From contig JACPSL010000036.1 of assembly GCA_016193285.1 (NCBI GenBank), positions 1-64,000 of the forward strand: a DNA stretch of 64,000 nucleotides, given 5' to 3'. Below are positions 43,548 through 52,994 of the stretch, one piece after another; positions within the stretch are counted from its first letter, which is position 1, and each line of letters opens with the position of its first letter. The DNA comes from Candidatus Melainabacteria bacterium. GTDB taxonomy: Bacteria; Cyanobacteriota; Vampirovibrionia; 2-02-FULL-35-15. The position numbers and the translations under genes are program-made. Below the pieces are notes generated by a model. It made no database searches. It was not told the origin of the DNA and was given only the letters and a program-made list of their open reading frames with translations.

Positions 43548-44351
43548 ATGGAATCACTTACAAAATTAGGCAAAGAACCACTTATGTGGCTTGTTGAGTT
43601 AGGAGAATCGTTTAAGTTCTTTATAATTGCTTTGGGCTTAATTTTTACTAATAAGTTCTCAAAGAAAGAGTTTATTCGTCAAGCAAGTAAGTTTGGGTTT
43701 GATACTTTGCCTGTAGTGGCAGTTGTAAGTTTTTTTATTGGACTTGCTTTAACACTTCAAATTTCAAAACAACTTATGGGTATTGGAAATACAAGCTCAC
43801 TTGGTACATCTGTTGCAGTTTCAATAGTTAGAGAAATTGGGCCAGTTGTTGCTGGCGTAATGATTGCAGCTCGAATTGGTGGTGCAATGGCAGCAGAAAT
43901 TGCAACAATGAGTGTAACTGAACAAATTGATGCTTTAAGAATTATGAAATTAAACCCAATAAGCTTTCTTTTTGCACCACGCTTACTTGCATCTATGATA
44001 ATGACACCACTTCTTACTGTGTTTGCAATTTATATTGGTAGCTTGGGCGGAATGATTATTGCTATTGTATATGTTCAGTTAGATCCTTATATGTTTTTTG
44101 ATTCTTTTAGATCAGTAGTTGGAAATAGAGACATAGTAATTGCTTTGTTAAAAGCTCTTGTAAATGGTGCATTAGTTGCTACGTTGAGTTGTAGTTTTGG
44201 AATGGAAGCAGCTGGTGGTGCTGCTGGTGTAGGTCAGACTACTACAAAATCTGTTGTATGGGCAATGCTTGGAATATTTTTATTTAATTTCTTAATTACA
44301 AATAGTGTATACTCTGTTGGTAAAGTATTGGATCCAGCATTTGTAAAATGA
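43548..44351 (+). CDS. mlaE: MlaE-type lipid ABC transporter permease
   Basis: Permease of the MCE/Mla phospholipid transport system between inner and outer membrane. Signature VVAVVSFFIGLALTLQ, GPVVAGVMIAARIGGAMAAEIATM and the conserved EQIDALRIMKLNP block (about 60-145). Five hydrophobic helices, 267 aa. Overlaps mlaF by ATGA. First gene of mlaEFD; periplasmic MlaC and lipoprotein MlaA are not adjacent. Confidence 0.94.
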   Translation: MESLTKLGKEPLMWLVELGESFKFFIIALGLIFTNKFSKKEFIRQASKFGFDTLPVVAVVSFFIGLALTLQISKQLMGIGNTSSLGTSVAVSIVREIGPVVAGVMIAARIGGAMAAEIATMSVTEQIDALRIMKLNPISFLFAPRLLASMIMTPLLTVFAIYIGSLGGMIIAIVYVQLDPYMFFDSFRSVVGNRDIVIALLKALVNGALVATLSCSFGMEAAGGAAGVGQTTTKSVVWAMLGIFLFNFLITNSVYSVGKVLDPAFVK

Positions 44352-45064
44352 CCCACCTCATTAAAGTGCAAAATGTAAGTAAGTCTTTTGATGACTTAAA
44401 TGTGTTGAGTAATATTTCCCTGATAGTAAGTTCTGGTGAAAGTGTTGCAATTGTTGGGCCGTCTGGAGTAGGAAAATCTACTTTACTTAGAATCATTTCT
44501 GGATTAGACATTCCAGATGTTGGCAAAGTTACTCTTAATACTGAAAAAATAAGTATGGTTTTTCAATATAGTGCTTTGTTAAATTCTTATACTGTTGGTG
44601 AAAATATATCTTTAGCACTTCATAACGGTAAACTAAGTAAGGAAGAACAACATAATAAAATAATTGAAAAATTACGTTTGGTAGGATTAGAAAGATATAT
44701 AGATTATTTCCCTGATCAATTGTCTGGTGGTCAAAAAAAAAGAATTGGTTTTGCAAGAGCACTTGCAGCAGATCCAGAAGTCATTCTTTATGATGAACCA
44801 ACTTCAGGATTAGATCCAATACTTTCTACTTTAATTGAAGATTATATAAATCAGTTGTCGAATGAATTTAAAGTTGCAAACTTAATAGTAACTCACCAAC
44901 TCTCTACAATAAAAAGAACAGCTCAAAGAGTTATTATGCTTTATAAAGGAAAGATTGTTTGGGAGGGTTCTTCAAAAGACTTTCTAAACTCAGATGATTC
45001 ATATGTGGCTCAATTTGTAAAAGCAGAAGTAAAAGGTCCTTTACTTAATAGCTTGCTAGAATAA
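44348..45064 (+). CDS. mlaF: MlaF-type ABC transporter ATPase
   Basis: ATPase of the Mla system: Walker A GPSGVGKST (about 38-46), signature LSGGQKKRIGFARA (about 126-139), Walker B VILYDEPTSGLDP and H-loop VTHQLSTIKRT. The Q-loop reads MVFQYSALL. 238 aa. Start overlaps the mlaE stop. Confidence 0.93.
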   Translation: MTHLIKVQNVSKSFDDLNVLSNISLIVSSGESVAIVGPSGVGKSTLLRIISGLDIPDVGKVTLNTEKISMVFQYSALLNSYTVGENISLALHNGKLSKEEQHNKIIEKLRLVGLERYIDYFPDQLSGGQKKRIGFARALAADPEVILYDEPTSGLDPILSTLIEDYINQLSNEFKVANLIVTHQLSTIKRTAQRVIMLYKGKIVWEGSSKDFLNSDDSYVAQFVKAEVKGPLLNSLLE

Positions 45065-45084
45065 TAGCTTGTTATAAAGGTAAA

Positions 45085-45693
45085 ATGAGACATATCAGTG
45101 AAATAAAAATCGGTGTATTTGCAATAACGGGTCTTATTTTGCTTGTTTTTGGCTGGGCCTTTTTAAGAGAATTTTCAGTTCAGGTACAACAAAAATTTAC
45201 AGTAGTTTATGATGATGTTGTTGGTTTAACTAAAGGATCTTTTGTAAGAATAAATGGACTAAGAGTTGGCCGGGTTGATAAATTAACCCTTGATACAGAA
45301 AATAATAAGGTATTGATTGATGCTAGAATTCAAATCCCAAAAGTTAATATTCCAAAAGACTCAAAGGTTTATATAAGAACAAGTGGTTATGTTGGTGATA
45401 AATATTTAGATATAGTTCTAGGAATGTCAAAAGTTTACATTATGGATGGAGAGGTGGTTCTTGGTGAACCTGCATTTGATGCATTTCAGTCTCTTGAAAA
45501 AGTTGGTCAGATTTTAAATCAAATTGATTCAAAAACAGTTGGTCAAAATATTCAAGATGTTACAAAAAATGCAAATATTGCAGTAAAGAAAGTAGCTACT
45601 GCAAGTGATGAAGTTTCAATGGCTTTAAATCAAAAATTCTTGTTGCCAAAATTATTATTTGGAAAATTAAAGACTAAAAGAGAAAAAACTTAA
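45085..45693 (+). CDS. mlaD: MlaD-type MCE domain protein
   Basis: One N-terminal membrane anchor (IKIGVFAITGLILLVFGWAFL, in part residues 6-26) followed by a single MCE domain (about 38-115: YDDVVGLTKGSFVRINGLRVGRV). The C-terminal helical tail is short, total 202 aa. Forms the hexameric periplasmic ring on MlaE. The stop overlaps moaE by 4 bp. Confidence 0.9.
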   Translation: MRHISEIKIGVFAITGLILLVFGWAFLREFSVQVQQKFTVVYDDVVGLTKGSFVRINGLRVGRVDKLTLDTENNKVLIDARIQIPKVNIPKDSKVYIRTSGYVGDKYLDIVLGMSKVYIMDGEVVLGEPAFDAFQSLEKVGQILNQIDSKTVGQNIQDVTKNANIAVKKVATASDEVSMALNQKFLLPKLLFGKLKTKREKT

Positions 45694-46067
45694 TCACTTT
45701 CTTTTTTCCAGATCGGTGCCTTAGATTTAATTTCATCAATTAAAAACTTACATGCTTCAAAGGCTTCTTTTCTATGAGTAGAAGTTACACCAATCCAGAT
45801 AGCAACTTCTCCAATTGGTACGTCTCCAATGCGATGAACTACAATTATATGTTTTACATTCCACTTTTTAAAAGCACTGGCTTTAATCTCATCCATAACT
45901 TTTAAAGCCATTGGATAATAACACTCATAAATAACTTTGCTTATTTCTTTACCATGATTAGATTTCCTGATACGACCTTCAAAAGTTACAATACCACCAC
46001 AAGTTTCATCATAAAGTTTCTCTGACAATACTTGAACAGGAATTTTATTTTCTGTAAGCTCTATCAT
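45690..46067 (-). CDS. moaE: Molybdopterin synthase catalytic subunit
   Basis: Adds dithiolene sulfur to precursor Z for Moco. GGIVTFEGRIRKSNHGKEI (about 15-33), HRIGDVPIGEVAIWIGVTSTHRKEAFEACKFLIDEIKSKAPIWKKE are MoaE hallmarks, including the active-site lysine in KxxxPIWKKE. 125 aa. ATG directly follows the moaD stop. Needed for the nitrate reductase at 61-64 kb. Confidence 0.94.
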   Translation of the reverse strand: MIELTENKIPVQVLSEKLYDETCGGIVTFEGRIRKSNHGKEISKVIYECYYPMALKVMDEIKASAFKKWNVKHIIVVHRIGDVPIGEVAIWIGVTSTHRKEAFEACKFLIDEIKSKAPIWKKESD

Positions 46068-46355
46068 TTAACCACCTGATACAAAAGGAAAGAAAGCAAC
46101 TTCATCTCCTTCTTTTACTTTATCTTCAAGTGAAGCATAATTATGATTTATTGCATATAAAGTTGCTTGTGATTTTTTTTCAGCTTTTTCAACGCCTTCA
46201 ATATTATTAAACAATTGATCTCTAATGGTTTTAATTGTTGAACCTTCTTTTACTACTAATTCAATTTTCTCTTTTTTAAAAAGATCTTTCAGAGACGCAA
46301 AAAAAAGCACATGGATTTTTATTGTTGCTATCTCTGTTGCTTTAATGTTCTGCAC
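46068..46355 (-). CDS. moaD: Molybdopterin synthase sulfur-carrier subunit
   Basis: Ubiquitin-like carrier; the C-terminal double glycine of FPFVSGG is the thiocarboxylate site. Core IKIHVLFFASLKDLF. GTG start supported by AAGGAG 8 nt upstream; an ATG 5 nt earlier is out of frame. The 12-residue N-terminal extension before the first strand is unusual. Confidence 0.92.
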   Translation of the reverse strand: MQNIKATEIATIKIHVLFFASLKDLFKKEKIELVVKEGSTIKTIRDQLFNNIEGVEKAEKKSQATLYAINHNYASLEDKVKEGDEVAFFPFVSGG

Positions 46356-46376
46356 TTCATCTTCTCCTTAAAAACA

Positions 46377-48455
46377 TTAATTAGTTAAAGATGTTGCCAG
46401 TGCTTTTTCTTTTCTAAGAACAAAGTGACCACGAAATAAATGTGGGATTAACCATATAAGAAAAGAATATGAGAAGTGAACAAAAAGCATGCTCTCTTGA
46501 ATTGTTGTAGAGATTAATTTAGTTATATTGATGTAAAGAACATTGCCATTTGTAATTTGTTTTCTTGTTTCTTTCCAAAATTCCTCAAATGACTTACGGG
46601 AATATGTTAATGACTGAGAAAAAATATTTTGTTTTTTAAACCAGAGATTTAGCGAAGTAGTTAATTTTTTCCATTCACTTGAAATTGGATTTGTTTTTAA
46701 GAGACTAAGAATAGCACTACAGTAAGCAGATTTTAATTCTTCTATTTTAAGTTCACGCCATTGCTTTGTGTATGCATAACGTTTTTGTAATTCTTTAATT
46801 ACGCATTCTTCCAGGTTACTCCTAGGCCTTGTACGTAACCAAACCTCTTCCATTTCAAGAGCAAGTTTTATCCACAGATTTATGTTTCTATAAATATCTT
46901 TTAATCTTCTAATAAAATGCTTCAAGGGTGGTTCAATCTGGCAGCCAGGCCGACGTTGTAATCTATCTTTAAATCTAAAAATCCCTTCTAACATTGGATG
47001 TCCATTTTCTATAAAGACAGAATTCTTGTAAAAGAGACATTTCATAAAAACTTCCCAGTAATTTTTCTTAGGGACACGTTTTAAAATTTCCACCATGTTT
47101 TCAAGGGAATAAAAAGAAGTCCATGCATTATTATATGCAGCCATTATTTCATCACTAGTCATATTTGGATGCTTTAAGGTAACATGAAAAGAATCATATT
47201 TATTTAAGTCTGGATCAATTGGTACTTCATCTTTTTTAAACTGATTGTGATCTTTTGATCCTGGAAGAGGAGTCATGATAAAAAAGGATGCTTGTTCAGG
47301 ACCTAATTCATTTTTTAAACGTTCAACATCTTCGCGAATAGATTCAGTAGTATCAAAAGGAAAACCAATAATATATGCAATGTGTGTATCAATCTCATGT
47401 TTTCTATATGCAGAAATTAAATTTTTAAATTCTTCCACATGATTATGTTTTTTTCCTGCTGACTGAAGATTATTAGGATTTAAACTTTCCATTCCAATGA
47501 AGACATGTTTACAGCCAGCTTGCCTTGCCTTTTCTATAAAATGTGGGATTTTATCTGATTGAGTGTCTACTTGAATCATAAATTCTATTGGGATTTTTTC
47601 TTGCTCACGAAGCTGAATTAATCCATTAAAAATTGCTTCCCAGTTTTTATTCCTGGAAAAATTGTCATCTGTAAAGAAATAAAAAAGTATTTTATGCTTG
47701 TAATAATTTTCCCTGAGCAAGTCCATGATTTTATTTACATCACGACAACGCATCATACGACCGTGGACATTAACTACTGTACAAAAGGAACAATCAAATG
47801 GGCAGCCACGGCCACAGTCAAGTGTTGTATAGTTAGAAGAAATAAAACGGTTTAAATATTCTTTATTTACATGAGGCATTGGAGCAAAACGAATGTCTGG
47901 AGGTGTACAAAGAAAGTTGTAGATTGGTTTTAGATTATTTTGAAGAGCATCATTTAAAATTGATTCCCACTTTCCTTCAGCTTCACCTGCAATTATAGTT
48001 ACACCAGCATCAATTAATGTTTTTATTTCAGGAGGAAGAACAGGGATCATGCTAACAGAACCACTTACATGAAACCCGCCAATTAATACATCAACCTTGC
48101 CTTTTCTAAACTCAAGTGCTAGATCTGAAGCTCTTGGAAACTGGTTTGATTGAACTCCAACTAAACATACAATAACTTTATTGTCATTTTTTTTACTTTC
48201 TTTAATAATTTTATTAACTTCTACTTTTTGAACACTTTCATCAATTAGTATAATTTTCCACTTCAAATCTTTTCCTAATACTTCTCGCTTACGAACATCC
48301 TCGGTTAAACCAGACAAGCATGCTAGTGTATTGCTTGGCAATATACCTTTCCAGTGTCTAAGTACATAACCATCATCGTCATATTTGGAAGGTTTAATAA
48401 GATAAACTAATAGCTTCTTTTTGGTTTTTATAGCAAATATGTTTTTTATTTTCAT
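46377..48455 (-). CDS. Radical SAM protein with N-terminal cobalamin-binding-like domain
   Basis: Residues about 40-170 resemble a B12-binding/Rossmann domain (VDVLIGGFHVSGS; IIAGEAEG). The radical SAM core has CPFDCSFC with Cys218, Cys222 and Cys225, then FFTDDNFSRN, FIGMESLNP and YIIGFPFDT. A long C-terminal helical region (about 470-692) ends in a hydrophobic segment (SMLFVHFSYSFLIWLIPHLF). Function not assigned. Overlaps the hemerythrin gene (ATGA) and lies 21 bp before moaD. Confidence 0.8.
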   Translation of the reverse strand: MKIKNIFAIKTKKKLLVYLIKPSKYDDDGYVLRHWKGILPSNTLACLSGLTEDVRKREVLGKDLKWKIILIDESVQKVEVNKIIKESKKNDNKVIVCLVGVQSNQFPRASDLALEFRKGKVDVLIGGFHVSGSVSMIPVLPPEIKTLIDAGVTIIAGEAEGKWESILNDALQNNLKPIYNFLCTPPDIRFAPMPHVNKEYLNRFISSNYTTLDCGRGCPFDCSFCTVVNVHGRMMRCRDVNKIMDLLRENYYKHKILFYFFTDDNFSRNKNWEAIFNGLIQLREQEKIPIEFMIQVDTQSDKIPHFIEKARQAGCKHVFIGMESLNPNNLQSAGKKHNHVEEFKNLISAYRKHEIDTHIAYIIGFPFDTTESIREDVERLKNELGPEQASFFIMTPLPGSKDHNQFKKDEVPIDPDLNKYDSFHVTLKHPNMTSDEIMAAYNNAWTSFYSLENMVEILKRVPKKNYWEVFMKCLFYKNSVFIENGHPMLEGIFRFKDRLQRRPGCQIEPPLKHFIRRLKDIYRNINLWIKLALEMEEVWLRTRPRSNLEECVIKELQKRYAYTKQWRELKIEELKSAYCSAILSLLKTNPISSEWKKLTTSLNLWFKKQNIFSQSLTYSRKSFEEFWKETRKQITNGNVLYINITKLISTTIQESMLFVHFSYSFLIWLIPHLFRGHFVLRKEKALATSLTN

Positions 48456-48937
48456 GAAGGGTTACTTATTTGGCAGCAACACTTATAACGTTCTTTCGGA
48501 ATGTTTTTCATTGCTTCAAATATTTCTTTTCTTTCACTTTCCTTAAGTAGTCCATCAATGGACGGATAAAGAATCTTTTCTTCTTTTAAATTATGATGAG
48601 ATAAAGCAGATAAAAGATTTCTTTCTTCAGAATCAGAATTTAAATTATTCTCTTTAATTTTTTCATGTATTTGTTCTAAGAATCCACCTATTTCTATATG
48701 TTCAGATCTCATTACTGCTGTAGGGCCAGCATTAGTCATACCTGTCTTTTTCTCAAAAGCTGGAAATAAAAGATCTTCTTCCCATACTATGTGTCTTTGT
48801 AAACTAGTTTTAAATTCTTTAAAAAGTTCTTTTGCTTGTGAAAAATCACTTTTTTTAAAATTTAGAAAACCTTTAAAAAGGTTATCTAATCTACCATGAT
48901 CTCTACTAAAATATTCTGCGATGCTTTCTACCACCAT
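48452..48937 (-). CDS. Hemerythrin HHE-domain protein
   Basis: Four-helix HHE protein with di-iron ligands: RDHGRLD (about 13-19), LQRHIVWEEDLLFPAFE (about 51-67), MRSEHIEI, and LSHHNLKEEKILYP (about 112-125). 161 aa, ending with CCCQISNPS. Such proteins sense or handle O2/NO or repair iron-sulfur centres. First gene of hemerythrin - radical SAM - moaD - moaE. Confidence 0.88.
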   Translation of the reverse strand: MVVESIAEYFSRDHGRLDNLFKGFLNFKKSDFSQAKELFKEFKTSLQRHIVWEEDLLFPAFEKKTGMTNAGPTAVMRSEHIEIGGFLEQIHEKIKENNLNSDSEERNLLSALSHHNLKEEKILYPSIDGLLKESERKEIFEAMKNIPKERYKCCCQISNPS

Positions 48938-49025
48938 TTCTTCCTCTTTTTCTTCGTCTTCCTTGTTGTTTAGACTATTAAATTATACCTTAAAAAATAA
49001 ATTTGTTTTTAATTCTTTAGTCCGC

Positions 49026-50222
49026 TTAATCTTCATCAAATGGCCAAGATGGTAAGTTCTTTTCAAGAGACTTATCAACTCTATAGCCTAATGCATATTC
49101 AGCTTGTAAAATTGTATGTATTTCACGTGTACCTTCATAAATCAGTGCACCTCTTGAATTACGAAAATGTCTTTCAATATCAAATTCATTTGAGTAGCCA
49201 TATGCTCCTAAAATTTGCATAGCATCATTTGCTGACTCAAAAGCATTATTACAATTAATCCATTTAGCTAATGATGTCTCTCTGGTGTTTCTTTTTCCTT
49301 GATTTTTAAGATAGCCTGAATTATAAATTAATAAGCGTCCAATATCACGAGCACTAACCATTTTTGCAATCATTTGTTGAACAAGTTCATGTTTCCCAAT
49401 TTCTTTTCCAAAGGTTTCTCTCTCATGTGCGTATTTAACACTTGTTTCAAGGCAAGCTTCTATTATCCCAAGAGCTCCAGCTGCTACAGTATAACGCCCA
49501 TTGTCTAATGCACTCATTGCAATCTTAAAACCATCACCTTCTTTTCCAAGAAGATTTTCTTTGGGTACTTTTACATCTTGTAATGAAATATTTCCTGTGT
49601 TTCCTGTTCTAACACCAAGTTTGCCACAAATAGTACTTGTAACAATACCAGGTAAGTTTCTTTCAACTATAAAAGCAGAAATCCCTTTGTATCCTTTGTC
49701 TTTATTTGTGTATGCAAAAATTAAAAAGTTATCAGCAATGTCTGCAAGTGAAATCCATGTTTTCTCACCATTTAAAATATAATAGTTGCCTTGTAGCTTA
49801 GCTGTTGTTTGAATCCCACTAACGTCTGAACCAGCATTAGGTTCTGTAAGTCCAAAGGCTCCTGTCTTTTTACCAATTGCTTGAGGAGTAAGATACTTAA
49901 TTTTTTGTTCTTCATTTCCCCATTGAAGTAAAGTAAGTGAATTTAGTCCAGTGTGAACAGATAGTACTACACGTGCAGAAGAATCAATTTTCTCAAACTC
50001 TAAACAAATGAGACCTAATGAAATATAATCCATTCCAAGTCCGCCGTATTTTTTAGGAATACAAATTCCCAAGAAACCTCCTTCTCCCATTTTTTTTAAA
50101 ACATTGTAATCAGGCTCTGCCTTCTTGTCGCGTTCTTTTAATCCTGGATAAATTTCTCTTTTTGCAAATTCTCTAGCTGAGTTTGCAATTAATAAATGCT
50201 CTTTTGTTAATTCAAAATCCAT
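49026..50222 (-). CDS. Acyl-CoA dehydrogenase (catalytic Glu present)
   Basis: FAD acyl-CoA dehydrogenase, about 398 aa. [37 protein letters not shown], and the catalytic base in YEGTREIH near the C-terminus. Resembles the glutaryl-CoA/short-chain branch. ATG 50222 is used; the frame also contains a TTG 3 bp upstream. Strongly paralogous to the 51766 gene across the aldehyde dehydrogenase gene. Confidence 0.9.
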   Translation of the reverse strand: MDFELTKEHLLIANSAREFAKREIYPGLKERDKKAEPDYNVLKKMGEGGFLGICIPKKYGGLGMDYISLGLICLEFEKIDSSARVVLSVHTGLNSLTLLQWGNEEQKIKYLTPQAIGKKTGAFGLTEPNAGSDVSGIQTTAKLQGNYYILNGEKTWISLADIADNFLIFAYTNKDKGYKGISAFIVERNLPGIVTSTICGKLGVRTGNTGNISLQDVKVPKENLLGKEGDGFKIAMSALDNGRYTVAAGALGIIEACLETSVKYAHERETFGKEIGKHELVQQMIAKMVSARDIGRLLIYNSGYLKNQGKRNTRETSLAKWINCNNAFESANDAMQILGAYGYSNEFDIERHFRNSRGALIYEGTREIHTILQAEYALGYRVDKSLEKNLPSWPFDED

Positions 50223-50274
50223 CAATAATTATAGTAGTATACTATAAGAGGTTAGAGATTAGAGGAGAAAAATA

Positions 50275-51774
50275 ATGGCAGTAAAACAACTTGAACTAAA
50301 CCATGAAGTAGTGAAATTTTTATCCAATGCACCCAAAAAAATGTTAATTAACGGGAAGTTTGTAGAAAGTATTTCGAAAAAAACATTAGATACTATAAAT
50401 CCAGCAACTGGAGAGCTTCTTGTCAAAGTATATGAAGCTTGTAAAGAAGATATTGACCTTGCTGTTAAAGCAGCAAGAGCTGCTTTTGAAGGTCCTTGGA
50501 AAAAAGTAAGTCCGTATCAAAGGCAACAGCTTTTATTAAAACTGGCAGATTTAATTGAAAAAAATGGAGAAGAATTTGCACAGCTTGAATCATTAAACAA
50601 TGGAAAAGCAATTAAAGAAGCTAGAGCTTTAGATATTCCTTTTACAGTTGAGCATATTCGATATTATGCTGGCTGGGCTACAAAAATTCATGGTGAGACA
50701 ATTCCAGTTTCTTGTGGAAATTATTTTAGTTATACTTTACGGGAACCTGTTGGTGTAGTTGGTCAAATTATCCCCTGGAATTTTCCGTTAATTATGTCAG
50801 CCTGGAAAATTGCAGCAGCAATTGCATGTGGATGTTGTGTTGTGTTAAAACCTGCAGAACAAACACCACTTACTGCTCTGAGACTTGGTGAACTTATTAT
50901 GGAAGCAGGATTTCCAGCTGGAGTTATAAATATTTGCCCAGGATATGGACCTACTGCAGGTGCTGCATTAGCAGCTCATTTAGATGTGGATAAAGTTGCA
51001 TTTACTGGAGAAACTTCAACAGGCCGTGAGATTGTAAAAGCTTCAGCAGGAAACTTAAAAAAAGTTTCACTTGAGCTTGGTGGTAAATCACCAAATATTG
51101 TTTTTAGTGATGCTGATATAGACAAAGCTGTTCAAGGAGCTTTTGGTGGTGTGTTTTTTAATCAAGGTCAAGTGTGTTGTGCTGGTTCAAGACTTTTTAT
51201 AGAAAAACCAGTATATGAAAAGTTTGTAGACAAGCTTACTGATATTGTTAGTAAGATGAAGGTTGGACCTGGCTTAGATCCTGAAGTAGACATGGGTGCT
51301 ATTGTAAGTAAAGAACAATTTGAAAAAGTTACAAATTACTTTGAGATTGGTAAAAAAGAAGGAGCAAAAGTAGCATATGGAGGTAATAAAGCAAAAGGTC
51401 CTGGACTAGAAAAAGGATATTTTGTTGAGCCAACAATTTTTTCTAATACTAATAACAAAATGAGAGTTGCCAGGGAAGAAATTTTTGGTCCTGTAATTTG
51501 TGCAATTCCATTTGAAAATATAGATGATGTAGTATCTCAAGGAAATGACACTGTGTATGGTCTTGCAGCAGGCTTATGGACTCAGGACATTAAAAAAGCT
51601 CACAAAGTAGCTAATGCATTAAAAGCAGGAACTGTTTGGATAAATTGTTACTGTGCTTTTGATGTAGCTTCACCATTTGGTGGCTGTAAACAAAGCGGAT
51701 ATGGCCGTGAATGCGGGAAAGATGCTTTAGACCTTTATACTCAGGTCAAAAGTGTTTGGGTTAGTTTAGATTAA
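50275..51774 (+). CDS. NAD-dependent aldehyde dehydrogenase
   Basis: ALDH superfamily, 499 aa. VGVVGQIIPWNFPLIMSAWK, cofactor and catalytic Glu in SLELGGKSPNIVF, catalytic Cys in NQGQVCCAGSR, and PVICAIPFENIDD. Close in pattern to class 1/2 aldehyde dehydrogenases (oxidising aliphatic aldehydes). Upstream TTAGAG/ATTAGAG short repeats precede the start. The stop overlaps the convergent acyl-CoA dehydrogenase by 9 bp. Confidence 0.93.
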   Translation: MAVKQLELNHEVVKFLSNAPKKMLINGKFVESISKKTLDTINPATGELLVKVYEACKEDIDLAVKAARAAFEGPWKKVSPYQRQQLLLKLADLIEKNGEEFAQLESLNNGKAIKEARALDIPFTVEHIRYYAGWATKIHGETIPVSCGNYFSYTLREPVGVVGQIIPWNFPLIMSAWKIAAAIACGCCVVLKPAEQTPLTALRLGELIMEAGFPAGVINICPGYGPTAGAALAAHLDVDKVAFTGETSTGREIVKASAGNLKKVSLELGGKSPNIVFSDADIDKAVQGAFGGVFFNQGQVCCAGSRLFIEKPVYEKFVDKLTDIVSKMKVGPGLDPEVDMGAIVSKEQFEKVTNYFEIGKKEGAKVAYGGNKAKGPGLEKGYFVEPTIFSNTNNKMRVAREEIFGPVICAIPFENIDDVVSQGNDTVYGLAAGLWTQDIKKAHKVANALKAGTVWINCYCAFDVASPFGGCKQSGYGRECGKDALDLYTQVKSVWVSLD

Positions 51775-52911
51775 TTGGTTTGTTCTATATCCTAAAATAT
51801 ACTCAGCTTGAATTAATGTGTGGATCTCTCTTGTAAGTCCATAAATAAGAGCTCCTCTTGCATTTCGAAAGTATCTTTCAATATCAAACTCATTACAGTA
51901 ACCATAAGCTCCTAAAATTTGAAGAGCATCATTAGCTGATTCAAATGCATTGTTACTGTTAATCCATTTTGTTAAAAATGATTCTCTTGTGTTTGCTTTT
52001 CCTGTGTTTTTAAGATATCCAGTATTGTAAATAAGTAGTCGTCCAATATCCCTGGCTGCTACCATTTTTGCAATCATTTGCTTCACAAGTTCATGTCTTC
52101 CAATTTCTTTTCCAAAAGTTTCCCTCTCGTGTGCATATTTGATGCTAGCTTCTAAACATGCTTCAATTATTCCAACTGAACCAGAGCCAATTGTATACAA
52201 ACCATTATTAAGTGCACTCATTGCAACTTTAAGTCCTTCTCCTTCTTCTCCTAATAAATTTTCCTTAGGTACTTTTACATCTTGCAATGAAATGCTGCCT
52301 GTATTTAAAGCTCTTATACCAAGTTTTCCATAAATTGTGCTTGTTGTTACTCCAGGAAAATTTCTTTCTACAATAAAAGCTGATATTCCTTTATTTATTT
52401 TTGCAAAAATTAAAAAATGATGAGCAACATTAGCAAGTGTTATCCAGGTTTTTTCTCCATTTAAAATATAAAAATTATTTTTATATTCTGCCCTCATTTG
52501 AATACCATTTATGTCAGAACCTGCATTTGGTTCAGCCATTGCAAAGGTAGCAATCTTGTCACCTTTTACTTGTGGGATAAGATATTTTCTTTTTTGATTT
52601 TCATTTCCCCATATAAGAAGTGGAATTGAATTAAGTGCTAAATGAGCTGTTAAAATAAAACGACAAGAAGTATCTATTTTTTCAAACTCAAGACAAACAA
52701 GTCCAAGAGAAATATAATCTAATCCTTGTCCATTATATTCTTGTGGGATGCATATACCTAGGAAACCAGCAGCTCCCATTTTTTTAATTATGTTTAGATC
52801 TAGACTTTCGTTTTCATCATATTCTTTTATTTTTGGATAGATTTCTCTTCTAGCAAAATCTTTTGCTGAATTTGCAATTAAGCAATGTTCATTTGTTAAA
52901 TCAATATACAA
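51766..52911 (-). CDS. Acyl-CoA dehydrogenase paralog lacking the catalytic glutamate
   Basis: Closely matches the 49026 protein along its length (LIANSAKDFARREIYP, FAMAEPNAGSDINGIQM, NGEKTWITLANVAHHF, LQILGAYGYCNEFDIERYFRN). The catalytic-base motif YEGTREIH reads YGLTREIH, so the glutamate is lost. Start: TTG at 52909-52911 aligns with the paralog's first residue (MYIDLTNEH versus MDFELTKEH); the frame also runs to a TTG at 52947, which enters a palindrome. May be inactive or have a new role. Confidence 0.85.
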   Translation of the reverse strand: MYIDLTNEHCLIANSAKDFARREIYPKIKEYDENESLDLNIIKKMGAAGFLGICIPQEYNGQGLDYISLGLVCLEFEKIDTSCRFILTAHLALNSIPLLIWGNENQKRKYLIPQVKGDKIATFAMAEPNAGSDINGIQMRAEYKNNFYILNGEKTWITLANVAHHFLIFAKINKGISAFIVERNFPGVTTSTIYGKLGIRALNTGSISLQDVKVPKENLLGEEGEGLKVAMSALNNGLYTIGSGSVGIIEACLEASIKYAHERETFGKEIGRHELVKQMIAKMVAARDIGRLLIYNTGYLKNTGKANTRESFLTKWINSNNAFESANDALQILGAYGYCNEFDIERYFRNARGALIYGLTREIHTLIQAEYILGYRTNQLI

Positions 52912-52946
52912 TTTATGTTGCTGCCTATCTAACGTAACATAGAACA

Positions 52947-52971
52947 AGGGTCAGATCTATATATCTGCCCT
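52947..52971. repeat. Degenerate AGGGTCAGAT palindrome upstream of the porin
   Basis: AGGGTCAGAT pairs with ATCTGCCCT (one T bulged) across CTATAT. The same core GGGTCAGATC occurs perfectly at 54463-54494, so related elements bracket the porin gene 24 bp before and 8 bp after it. Confidence 0.6.
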
Positions 52972-52994
52972 CTGTTTGTTTATAATATAACAAG

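Noticed and set aside
51766-52947. Longer acyl-CoA dehydrogenase start at TTG 52947
   Set aside because: The 12 extra residues do not align with the paralog, and the codon lies within the palindrome.
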